From: Siphonodentalium dalli
Taxonomy: Eukaryota > Mollusca > Scaphopoda > Gadilida > Siphonodentaliidae
Assembly (NCBI GenBank): GCA_032622095.1
Contig: CP136069.1
Location: forward strand, 102,888,278-102,952,277
DNA length: 64,000 bases
Reading direction: 5' to 3'
The translations under genes and the position numbers were made by a program. A model generated the notes under the pieces. It made no database searches. It had not been told where the DNA came from and saw nothing but the letters and a program-made list of their open reading frames with translations. The first letter of the stretch is position 1. Each line of letters opens with the position of its first letter. This document shows positions 33,882-44,021 of this stretch, one piece after another.

Positions 33882-34226
33882 CCTGGGGTCCATTACAGAA
33901 GAAATGCGACCCTACCCTTAACTGGCTTATTGGCAAACCTAACCTGGCTTCGTAAATGTTGAAAATAGTTAGCCCAACGCCCCAGACCGAATCGCGAATA
34001 AATAGTCATGTTCGGATCAATGACAGGTCGCGCGCCCCATGAAACCCGGCACGTGCGCATGACGATTTAATAAATAAAGCTTTGAACTTTGCAATCGCGC
34101 ACCGAGAGATAACGTGCACGCCGCCACCCTTAGGGTTACTACGTTTGAGCGCACCCCGCTCAAATAAACACGATCGAAAATATGCTCACGACTGACTTAG
34201 TGAACGAAAAAGTATTACCCCAATGA
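33882..34226 (+). other. untranslated stretch after the protease-integrase frame
   Basis: No frame is seen here. AATAAATAAAGC near 34070 resembles a polyadenylation signal but lies well before the 3' LTR. Confidence 0.4.
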
Positions 34227-34517
34227 ATGGTAGAGATGGCCAGGGTGGTATTTTGCCCTAGTAACGTAGTTACAGTAGTAATTTTCATTATCTTGACCCA
34301 CCGATTCTGGTGGAAATTTGTTAAACATCAGTTGCCAAGGTTAGCCATTATGTACAGTAAGCAGTTAGACCAGCGACCTGAGGATATCCTGAATGCCGTG
34401 TTCAAAGAACCCATCGACGAAGCAATGGAGACGGATGCACCAAAGCCGTCTGCGCTATTCCGGGACAACACTCAGGAACGCCTACATGTATATCCAATTA
34501 TAGCCGTCAGAGGCTGA
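34227..34517 (+). CDS. small frame with one membrane-like segment, 96 residues, in the LTR element
   Basis: The ATG at 34227 opens a frame with one hydrophobic run (VVTVVIFIILTHRFW, about residues 13-28) followed by basic residues and a polar tail with DEAMETDAPKPS. It lies between pol and the 3' LTR, where env-like or accessory frames occur in some LTR elements. Nothing links it to a known envelope. It could be chance. Confidence 0.3.
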   Translation: MVEMARVVFCPSNVVTVVIFIILTHRFWWKFVKHQLPRLAIMYSKQLDQRPEDILNAVFKEPIDEAMETDAPKPSALFRDNTQERLHVYPIIAVRG

Positions 34518-34975
34518 CCACATCTGTGGCGGATTTGGATTAGTATTAATTATGTATCGTATATTAATGTATTCCGAATTTCCTCCGTAATTATTGTTGC
34601 GCGGATATCAGAATCATTTGCATGTATATAGACATTTATGCATTTCATATATTTCAAATATTAATTGTTGCATAACGATGTCCAGGGTATTATAGTTGTA
34701 TAATCATCAGAATGATTATAGCAAGCGTTGAATAGGGACTATAAATCCCGACATTCAGTCATACGTTTTGATAATTGAAATCAATCACCCCGACTTATCT
34801 GGTGTTTAAACTGTTCGTCAACAAATCCATCTATATAATTAGTTGTAAATTCCATTTTCGTATTGGGCCGATCTGACGACCCTCAAGCGATACCGATAAA
34901 TTGGAAAATTAACCATTGTGTATTCTGACTGTGTCATTTGTTCTCAAACCTCACACAAATATCCGTTTGAGTATT

Positions 34976-35300
34976 ACAGGCTGACCATGGCGGTGGAACA
35001 AGGGTCGACCAGTTGTCAGAACCTACCCCATACTCGGACATTGAGGACGAAAATACCTCGACGTCCGATGATGACGAAAATGACGACGCCATGAAATTTC
35101 AATCATAGTTTTACACCGAAAGAGTCACAGCCAGTGGGTCGGAGTTGTCTGAGAGACGCCCAGACGACCCGATCTACACGGAGACGACCGACATCGAACC
35201 AGCTATCCATCGCCGATGCCGCTGTTGCGAAACACTTCGACGAATCATCGACCTGCTGCGCAGCGACGAATTGGACTTGCGATTTCAAGATCAACTTTAA
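34976..35300 (+). pseudogene. acidic frame with one in-frame stop upstream of the 3' LTR
   Basis: One frame is open except for a single TAG near 35107. Before it is an acidic run (SDIEDENTSTSDDDENDD), after it TERVTASGSELSERRPDD, then a basic-cysteine cluster RRCRCCETLRRIIDLL, ending at TAA. A splice-acceptor-like TATTACAG precedes it. It may be a spliced accessory exon, a frame broken in this copy, or chance. Confidence 0.3.
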
Positions 35301-35321
35301 ATCGAAAAAGTGAAGGAGTAA
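35300..35321 (+). other. polypurine tract
   Basis: AAAAAGTGAAGGAGTAA ends directly at the 3' LTR start (35322). This is the expected place for the plus-strand DNA primer. Confidence 0.75.
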
Positions 35322-36086
35322 TGTGCCAAGACAACCACAGGGACATAACTTTCAACCCGGGAAGAAGATAGGAAATCTCTGTCAGAGGGGCGCTCGATTA
35401 CCACACATATCAGCGTCGCTGTTGACCACATCTAGATCACAAAAGTACTGAGCACCAAATCGAATTAGCGAGCGTCCATGCAATAACATAGGGAAATGAT
35501 TTGTGGAGTAAACAGAACACGGTCTTGAGGATTAGCAAGACCAGATGTATCGCCTAGAAAGCTACTGAAACCAGGAGAGTTAATAGGACCCATGGGGAGA
35601 TGACGATAACTCAATTACCCTAAGTACGATGAACCGACGCGCCGTGAAAATACACATGGCCGTCATTAGCAGACACTGGGTATTTTAGGAAGAAGAAGCC
35701 GACATGAGAGGACAGTTCTAACCAGTTTCTATCTGACCAACACAAGCGATCATCACGAACCCTCGGACGCTTAGAAGAGCAGAGTGGAGCAATGGACGGA
35801 AATACAAGGTAAACATTATGCTCTTGTATTTCTAACAACGCCCCACTGATGCGCCGACGGAGGAAGAAGAAGAGCAGACGACAGGAAGACGAACTCAACC
35901 GGAACTCAACCGAGTAGAAGACAAGCAGACACACACAACCTATGAAGACGGAAGAAGACTCTAAACCAAGCAGACGACAGGAAGAGAAACCCAGATGCCG
36001 ATGATTGAACATTATTGACTTTGTTATATATAAATAATCAAACCGTTCTGATAGCCTTAAGAGTTATATGTACCCGTATTGGCACA
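35322..36086 (+). repeat. 3' LTR
   Basis: The copy is 765 bp, offset 5008 bp from the 5' LTR. No difference from the 5' LTR was seen on reading. It is followed by the GGTA target duplication. Confidence 0.92.
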
Positions 36087-37007
36087 GGTATCGCTCATCG
36101 TCGATTTGACAATAGCCACCACCTATTCCGTTATTTTTCAATTTATGTCATATTCTTTCTACTTGTGATGTCCAGATAACTACTGAGCCATATGAGTTAT
36201 ATAATTGGTCACATGTTGTTTATAACAAAGGTTTTAGTACTTAACATCGATGTTAATGCATGCAAAATTACCTGTTATCAATAAAATAATTGTTGTTGTT
36301 GTAACTGGGGGTCTGAAAGCCTGAACACATCTGTAATCGATTGAACAGCATCTCTGGACAACACTTTTAGTACAAGATTCATATTGGGTCCCATTCAGAT
36401 CAATTCGAAAATGTTTGTAATGTCATTATCAAAAATATGTATTTTTTTCGACCAAAAAAGTGTTTGGGGGAGGGGTAGCTAAAATCCAATATCTCGCAAA
36501 CCGTTCAAAATATTTTTAACTTCTTTCTTTATATGCTTGTCAAATAACTACTACACCATATGGACTAAATATTTCAATGCTATTGCAATATACGACTGAA
36601 TGATAATGTTCGAAAAATATAATTGTTTTGAAAAAGAGCGATTTTTCAACAAAAAATAAATGTTTCGGCTCCAAATGGCACGAAAATTCAAATTAACCAA
36701 AACCTCTTGCATATGAGGTACAAATATGGTATGCTGTAGTCATTTTAACACCAACAATGTGGGCAAATAACTTAGGACATAGCCCTAGGGCTCACTTTAC
36801 CAAAATCGTTAATTTCTGGGAAAAGTCACTGGTGGGTATCATTCATCGTCAATTTGAGAATAGCCACCACCAATTCCGTTATTATTCACTATCATTTTCG
36901 TAAAGAGTATATTTTTTTCCTTTAAAAAAAATTAGTTTTAACTTGTTCTACCGTGGGTAGGGGTATCTCGAAAACTAGAGCTCTTTTTCGATTTGGCCGC
37001 TGCACTA
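36087..37007. repeat. rest of the inner arm copy and the right terminal arm of the large element
   Basis: 36087-36150 continues the copy interrupted at 30313, joined across the GGTA duplication. 36152-37007 is the terminal arm, inverted relative to 25404-26255. It ends TTTGGCCGCTGCACTA. Confidence 0.65.
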
Positions 37008-37824
37008 TCATTACATGTGGCTTTTTAGACAAGACATAATTAATTAAAGCAGTACATACTCTTTATGTCTCATATTTACTCGTTATGACACATTCCAGGG
37101 ATCAACATGGTTTCACAAATATACAAAATACTTCAATAATGGTCTATATAATACGCATCGGAAAGACTATTGAAGCTATAAATATCGCCTCAGAAATAAA
37201 AAGGGTACCTAATTTCTACAGCATGTAGGAAAATTATAAGAGCATTTTTAGCTCAAGTTTACTTTGTAAAGTTTGAGCTATTGCCATGGCTTTGTCGTCA
37301 GTGTGTGCGTGATTCGTCAACAATTTTCTTTAGCACGGGCTACAGGTTGTACCTTTGGTCAAATCTTTATAAAATTTGCCATAGCTGTTGACATTGACAT
37401 CCAGATGGGAACGAGTCATTTTGGGGTCATTCGGAAAAAAAACATGGCCGCCAGTGGCCATCTTTGATTTCAAAATTCAATCCATTAGCACGGGCTACAG
37501 GTCCTACTGTTCGTCTGATCATCATGAAATTTGTCATGGATGTTAATATTGACATGTAGATGGGAATTTTGTCGATTAAAGTGTGTGATATACCACTTTT
37601 GCGGTTAAATGATGAACATATATAATCATGCAATAGCGATCTAGGTATCCATTCATTGTCGGGCGCCGACCAGTGGTAATGTAACCTGCTGTGTCATAAT
37701 TTTAGGTAGAAAAGGATTTCATTTGCATACATTAATGGAATGTAGGTCATCCCGTGGAGGAGAGGCCCACATGTCACGTGACTAAGCATTATGCACATTC
37801 AAATAGGATCGAACCATACATTTT
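37008..37824. repeat. gene-free; GCTATTGCCATGG-type repeat at 37265-37570
   Basis: 37265-37570 has AGTTTGAGCTATTGCCATGG, GGGAACGAGTCATTTTGGGG, TCATTCGG and ACATGGCCGCCAGTGGCCATC, as in the 16.3-18.1 kb array. Nothing else is recognised. Confidence 0.55.
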
Positions 37825-40145
37825 GATATATATCCTCGTCATCTTTGGAATGTAAGTATGACAGGGTATCCGACATCTATATAACCACAGACGCCTGGAA
37901 TTATTGGAATCTTGGTCATCGGGGGAAGAGAGTCACATATTTGACGTGACTTAACGATATTTGCGCAATCAAAGAACGTAAACCATAGATTTAGACATCC
38001 TACCTCGTGATTTTTGGAACATAAGTATGATAGGGTGTCCAACAGCCAAATATAACGACACTCAGCTCGTATCATCCTCGTGGTTTTCGGCACGCAAGTC
38101 CGAGAGGGTGTCCTAAATCCAAATATCGCTACAGGGAGCTTGAATTGATGGAATGTAGGTCATCTCGGGGAGGAGCTAGAGGCCCACATATCAGGCGACT
38201 AAGCGTTATATTCACATCGAAAGATTGTAGAACACTACATTTTGACACATATCCTCGTGATTTACGGAATGTAAGTATGACGTGGGTATCCTATCCTACA
38301 TTCAAATATAACTAATAACAGGCACCTCGAATTGTTGGAATCTAGGTCATCCCAGAGAAAAGAGTCCCAAAATGACGCAACTTGTTAATAAATGTTATAT
38401 GCGCATTCAAAGAACGTATCACCATAGATTTTGACTTCCTCGTGATTTTTGGAATATAAGTAGGATAGAGTGTCCTCAGGGATGTGGCCAGAGGGGGGGT
38501 GTGGGGGGGGGGGTGTCTCACCCCCCCAGCAGAGAGCTATATTTTCAATAGTTGGAAATTTCATACCTGCCACAACGAAATTTTACACCAACAATAGGTT
38601 GAAAATGTTCTTCTAGTTTGATTATAAAACAATTTATTGGGGGAATTTATTGTTTTTCGACCAATATTTGCATATGTTCCTATTTTTGGTCAAATATTTT
38701 GACAGAAATGGTCATCAGTTGGAAATTTTCCAACCTTAGAGGGGTGACAGGTTGGAAATTTCCAACACTTGGAAAGCTTGTGTCCTGGTCCCTCCCCGTG
38801 GCCAGTCAAAAACTTTTAGTTAATTTAAGAAAACAATATTGTCATACAATTGGTCAACATCGTCATTGGAACATTGGAACAGTAGGAAGGCTTGAGGCTA
38901 GTCTAGATGTTAGGAATTTTGCGATTTTCTTGTTCAGATTTCAAAATTTTCGCACACCGGGCCGAACCATGGTCGGCCCGGTGTGTCATTGCCCCATCCA
39001 CATGGCCAATACAAAACTGCTAATTAGTTTAGCAAAAACAATATTTTACTACATTTGGTCAAACTTGTAGACATAAATGGTCATCAGTTGAAGAATTTCC
39101 CAACCTGAGGGGGAGCATGAGGTTTGAAATTTCCAACACTAGGAAAGCTTCAGTTGAGGCCAGTCTAGATGCTAGGATTTGCGATTTATTTTCTTGTATA
39201 GTTTTCAAAATTTTCTCACACCGGGCCGAACAACCATGGTCGGCCCCGGTGTTTCCTGGTCTGTTGTCGGTAGCTGTGTGCATTTGTCTGGAATTAGATC
39301 ACTAGTTTTTTTGGGGGGCAATTTTCAGGTTAAAATATCTTAATGTTCTCATACTGGGAAAATAAAATAGAAGCATGGCTTATGAATATATAGGAAATTA
39401 GGCCTGAGCATGAGGTACAAGGGGGGGGGGGGTGCAAATGGAATTATGCAAAAAGTTGTGTTGGTCTGATTCCGACTCAAGGGGGGGGGGGGTGCAAATG
39501 GAAATATGCAAAAAAAAAGTTGTGTTGGTGTGATTCCGACTCAAGGGGGGGGGGGGGTGCAGTTGGAAATTCCCAAGGTGGACACCCCCCCAGCGGAGAC
39601 CCTCTAGCCACATCCCTGAGTGTCCTACATCCATATATAACTGCAGGCACCTCGAATTATTGGAATCTCTGTCGTCCCGGGGAAGAGTCCCACATATCTC
39701 GGGACTTAACGCTATATGCGCATTCAAAGAACGTAAAACCACACATTTCGATATATATCCTCGTGATTTTTGGAATGTAAGTATGACAGGGTATCCTACA
39801 TCTATATAACCACAGACGCCTGGAATTATTGGTCATCAGGGGAAGACACGACGCCTGGAATTATTGGAATCGTGGTCATCCGGGGAAGAGAGTCCCACAT
39901 ATGACGCGACTTAACGTTATATGCGCAATCAAAGAACATAAACCATAGATTTCGACATCCATCCTCATGATTTTTGGAATATAAGTAGGAAAGGGTGTCC
40001 TACATCCAAACAACCATGGCACCTCAAATTATTGGAATCTAGGTCATCCCGGGAAAGAGAGTCCCACATATCTCGCGACTTAACGTTATATGCGCATTCA
40101 AAGAACGTTGATCCATAAATTTTGACGTATACATAATATATCCTC
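37825..40145. repeat. tandem array of about 180-bp units, interrupted by a hAT element
   Basis: The landmark CCTCGTGATTTTTGGAATNTAAGTA(T/G)GA recurs near 37835, 38011, 38257, 38440, 39759 and 39965. With it go AGGGTGTCCTACATCC, GGAATTATTGGAATCT, GGTCATCCCGGGGAAGAG, AGTCCCACATAT and GACTTAACGTTATATGCGC. The hAT copy at 38477-39618 lies inside a unit. In the second tandem segment the array tail is at 47277-47850. Confidence 0.7.
38477..39618. mobile_element. hAT element copy 1, non-autonomous, 1142 bp
   Basis: The ends are CAGGGATGTGGCCAGAGGG and, inverted, CCTCTAGCCACATCCCTG. An 8-bp duplication AGTGTCCT is present at 38469-38476 and 39619-39626. CAGGG ends with 8-bp duplications are diagnostic of the hAT superfamily. 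The interior has G-runs and C-runs near the ends, many GTTGGAAATTTCCAAC palindromes and two GC-rich hairpins, and no transposase. This copy alone keeps a perfect target duplication on both sides. Confidence 0.85.
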
Positions 40146-40285
40146 ATGACGACTCCCGAAATAATGCGAAAACTTTTTGTCGCTTGAAAAGGCTATCCCC
40201 CTTTAAATATACGCCCTCGCTGTTCACACAAGTCAGAAGTCACTGGCGATAATTCGGACACGCTTGCTTTCATGCACAGTTCAAT

Positions 40286-40589
40286 CACAGGAGCTTGGAA
40301 TTTGGTAAAAACCACTCTTTTATTGGCGGAACCACCACCCGGGACCATAGGTCACGGAAGGAACGAAACAAGAAATCGTTGCCACCCATTTTGAACTCCA
40401 CTGTATTCCTACAAAAAATATATTTTCACTAAAAACTTTTGGTACCTCTTACACCTTAGATGCCAATCTACAACATTCCATAGGTATATTTTTCCAGTTC
40501 TTCGAAAACCTCACTTTATTTCGGTAATGTATTGTAAATTCACCAACGAAGACAAATCTGCGACTTCTTCATCAACCGTTCTAGAATCT
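40286..40589 (-). repeat. inverted-repeat arm, left (segment copy 1)
   Basis: The arm matches the reverse complement of 43174-43475 closely over about 300 bp, with 2.6 kb between the arms. Both arms carry an ATG frame MGGNDFLFRSFRDLWSRVVV. Here it stops after about 35 residues. The second segment copy has this arm at about 47992-48297. Confidence 0.8.
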
Positions 40590-40597
40590 GAGTAGCG

Positions 40598-43173
40598 GAA
40601 CTGGTACCGAAATATGCGGAAACTTTAAAACTATGATCCGGAGACGGATAGCATGAAAGTACCGTTTATAATTTCGAACATAGCTGCTGATTACATGTTT
40701 ATTACATGACCGTACCGATGCACTGATCATCATGAACTTTTTGATGGATGATAACATTGGCGTCTAGATGGGAACGAATAATTTTGGGCTCATTTGCATA
40801 AAAACATGGCCGCTGACAGTTTGCCGACAGAGAAAACAATAACTTTGAAATAAAGGGATATAATCATATAACAAGGCCCACGTGCATTTTCGCATAATTT
40901 GTTAGAGTTATATCCCTTCGACCATAGCGCTCAACACCACACATTAAGGACCACATTCTGTTTCAAATTTCCATTTTATTTATTCATGAGGAATTGGTCA
41001 TTTGTGAGACTATTTATTAGTGGTAATTGGTAGTTGGTAGCACCGTGAGACTTCAATGTACATATACGGCAGCCCTGGGAATTAGCATCGACAATGGGCA
41101 GTGCCGAGGCAAAAGCCGACGCGAAATGAATTTGCGTCAGCATTTTTTTAGCCGAGGAAAATAAATATAGACATGTTCAATTAGTTTGTGAATTTGACGT
41201 TCGTTGAAGTGATAGTGATGCCATGATCCGTACGGCACATGTCCACAAAATAATTTTACTCGCAATTTGCACACATTGACACGATCAACTAGTTTGGTCA
41301 ATAAAAATCTGGCATCGTAATCCGCCTCCAAGCAACCGGTTACGGTTGATAGAGCAAGCTGCACCAACTTGGAAGGAGGTCATTGTGCCAGTAGCATGCG
41401 CGCGACATACCAATCATCTCACAACGTCGCCAACTAATGCTAGCGCTTTGATGTTTCCGACGAAGCATTTCCAACTTGACAAGCACGTGCTCCGATGTTT
41501 TTTAACTTTTTCGACTGCGTATTTCAGGGAAGTTTGGGACTATTATACATTTATACTTGCTCTAACTTCTCTGTTTGTTGGGACCATATGATGGGTTTCA
41601 ACCTACATGGAGAATATTATAACTTGGGACGATATTTTTATTTCAGACGATATTATTGACGATATCAAAATTAAAACCGGCTATACCCGATATATCGTCA
41701 TATCGCCCAGCACTATTCATTGGGGCTCGCCTAAATATGAAAAGCTGGCTATACAAATGCGCATATGTGATCGCCATAGAAAAGCTGGCTACATTTGTGA
41801 TCGATTAAAAAACCTGGCTACGAATGTGATCGGATCGCGGAGCCTTGTGACAATGACCCCATCAGCGAAAGTTACATTAAGTAATGTTTTTAATATTTTT
41901 TTGATTTTGAGAAAAACAATGCCGATGGTGGCGAGCTGTCTTGAATTTAAAAATTGAATTTCCAATTCATGAGCACAGGCTATATAATCATATGCATAAA
42001 GCCATTCTTTGAGAGTTTTGGTGCTGATTCGTTACGACACACGAGTCACGAGGGACGTATACTATTTATAGATCCTGGTACCGGTACAGTTGACAATACT
42101 TATAGTTGCTTATTACATAAAATTTATGTTAGCGAGTTTATCACTAACATAAATTTATAAACTAGTTATTCGGTAAACCAGTTTGCATTACAACTTGCAA
42201 ACGCACACATAAAACGTTTACTGTAAAGAATACGCAGGTTAATTTTGTGCTCTTACATTAAAGAATCTTATTACATTTTGTTACTGTATTTGGCATATTA
42301 ATGGTGAGTTTTTGTACCCTACATTGACAATTTTGAATTTCGCGAAACTAAACACTCGTTCTATATATGCATGGCCAATATCATTACCTAACTCAAGAAA
42401 AATGTCTTCTCTCATCAACTAAGACATATATTTGTTCGTCAGAACTAGTAAAAAACAGCATTTTATGTGGAAATAATTCAGATATTCTGGCAACGAATCT
42501 GCACCAAAACACACAAAGGAATCGCTTCATGCATAGGCATATATACCAGGCCTCCCCGTGAGTCTATATATCTTTTTCTTCTACTTAGTGATATTCGACC
42601 AGTAATCAGTGGGTTTATTACTATTATATGATGGATATTTTAGGCCAAAACAACGGAGCGCGACACAAGCTCCTATGGGAGAGAGAGAGAGAGAGGGGGG
42701 GGGGGCTAGAGAGTTTTGGTCCCCTTATGACCAATCATTGCAACCAGTAGCATTACAAAGTCAAGGAGTACATATATAGGCCTACCGGTACATAACGAAC
42801 ATAAAACAAGAAGAAAAAAACAATACCACGTGGTCGTGCCATAAATAGAAATAAATTATATATGAAATATTTGTACAAATTACCATTCAGTCAAATGAAG
42901 AATATCTTCTTGGGTAGTCGTGAGATGATAACAGCAGACACAGAAAAATACAGAAATTTTCAGGAAAATGCACAAAACATCAGGATTAGATCTTCAAAAA
43001 TGAGCATAGTATTACGCAAACTTAAACTGATTTAAGTTTTCTGTCGCCTAAGTTCGAAAACCGCACGCACTTTCAAATATTTTTGAATTTCGCGGGCTTT
43101 AAATTTAGGTTTCAATTTTATTTCGTTCCGACTTTGTTATTTCGGAAAAATGGTTTTGTGTCGTTTGTCATTC
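40598..43173. other. interior between the inverted arms
   Basis: It holds a GCTATTGCC-family fragment (about 40740-40810), short frames at 41137-41367 minus, 41346-41591 plus and 41607-41957 plus, and a short GA/G run near 42680-42705. None of the frames shows a known domain. About 41640-41715 looks like the end of another hAT-type repeat (inverted TAGTGCTGGGCGATATGACG). Confidence 0.4.
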
Positions 43174-43475
43174 CGATTCTAGAACGGGTGATGAAGAAGT
43201 CGCAGATTTGTCTTCGTTGGTGAATTACAATACATTACCGATATAAAGTGAGGTTTTCGAAGAACTGGAAAAATATACCTATGGAATGTTGTAGATTGGC
43301 ATCTAAGGTGAAAGAGGTACCAAAAGTTTTTAGTGAAAATATATTTTTTGTAGGAATACAGTTGAGTTCAAAATGGGTGGCAACGATTTCTTGTTTCGTT
43401 CCTTCCGTGACCTATGGTCCCGGGTGGTGGTTCCGCCAATAAAAGAGGAGTTTTTACCAAATTCCAAGCTCCTGT
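43174..43475 (+). repeat. inverted-repeat arm, right (segment copy 1)
   Basis: This is the mate of 40286-40589. The match ends at AAGCTCCTGTG. The second segment copy has it at about 50854-51155. Confidence 0.8.
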
Positions 43476-43624
43476 GGTTCAATCAGTTTGTTTGGACGTG
43501 TTGGCCATATATTCATTGGCTAACCGACATTCCGTTGTCAACTTTGTTGGCTAATATAGGTCAATTCGTCATTTATGGATTTGCTTTAAGACAGGACCAG
43601 GCTGTAATTTTGATGGTCATTTGA
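43373..43624 (+). CDS. unrecognised 83-residue frame starting in the inverted-repeat arm
   Basis: The frame begins MGGNDFLFRSFRDLW in the arm and continues into single-arm sequence with aromatic and hydrophobic residues (WTCWPYIHWLTDIPLSTLLA). That could form one or two membrane segments. The same frame is at 51053-51304. I recognise no family. Presence in both tandem copies is explained by recent duplication, so it is not evidence of selection. Confidence 0.25.
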   Translation: MGGNDFLFRSFRDLWSRVVVPPIKEEFLPNSKLLWFNQFVWTCWPYIHWLTDIPLSTLLANIGQFVIYGFALRQDQAVILMVI

Positions 43625-43992
43625 AAGGGAAATAAGTCTCTGTTATTTGATGTTGAACGCTCGTTTTTGTCGCTGCACCCCACACATATGTTGGTATTCG
43701 AGTGAAGTTTGTGGAAAACGCCATATTTCGTTGAAGTTTATTGAGCCATTTCCCGAAGTCGCTGTGACCGTCCAGATACATGCATAAATCGGATGTTGAG
43801 TGATGTTCGTTTCCATTTATAGAGCAACCCGTTGAGTCGAGTTAATTCCCGAGTTGACGGCTGATTTAAAATCTTCTAGAAAATACATACTCAACAGATA
43901 CACACGCTGTGAATTTGAACGACGTCCATAGTTCCATATATTGAGAACCTGAAGTAATTTAGCAGCGTGAATTCCGTTACTTATTACTCACG

Positions 43993-44021
43993 ATGGGGGG
44001 GGGGGGGGGGGGGGGGGGGGG
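43993..44021 (+). repeat. poly-G tract, about 29 nt
   Basis: An uninterrupted G-run follows TTACTCACGATG and precedes TATCTGCTACGCGAG. The second segment copy has it at about 51674-51700 with a slightly different length. Such runs are prone to slippage and to sequencing error. Confidence 0.8.

Larger units (their letters stand above)
30314..36086 (+). mobile_element. young non-autonomous Ty3/gypsy-type LTR retrotransposon, 5773 bp
   Basis: Two direct repeats of 765 bp (30314-31078 and 35322-36086) begin TGTGCCAA and end TTGGCACA, a perfect 8-bp inverted pair. The flanks are GGTA at 30310-30313 and 36087-36090, a 4-bp target duplication. I saw no base difference between the LTRs on reading. 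Between them lie a candidate primer site, an intact 360-residue gag, a -1 frameshift signal, an intact protease / integrase-C-terminal fusion frame, about 1.4 kb with two small frames, and a purine tract. RT, RNase H and the integrase catalytic core are missing, so movement would depend on enzymes from a complete relative. The flanking arm repeat gives an independent empty-site comparison. Confidence 0.92.
25404..37007. mobile_element. large long-TIR element with internal tandem array, split by an LTR retrotransposon
   Basis: The ends are TAGTACAGCGGCCAAA at 25404 and, as the reverse complement, TAGTGCAGCGGCCAAA ending at 37007. After a short variable patch both arms continue with CCTACCCACGGTAGAACAAG and stay alignable for about 850 bp (25404-26255 against 36152-37007). 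A 3-bp TCA flanks both sides (25401-25403, 37008-37010), a possible target duplication. Without the 5.78-kb LTR insertion the element is about 5.8 kb. The right side carries two tandem copies of the arm sequence (29750-30313 continuing at 36091, then 36288-36900). No transposase was recognised, and the superfamily is not assigned. Confidence 0.6.

Noticed and set aside
39398-39742. Proline- and glycine-rich frames in and near the hAT copies (also near 47004-47467 and 54631-55100)
   Set aside because: They are translations of poly-G/poly-C runs and array units, with no conserved protein.
41137-41957. Short frames of 76-116 residues repeated at 48810-49639
   Set aside because: Their recurrence is fully explained by the recent 7.7-kb duplication; no domain, splice context or homologue is recognised.
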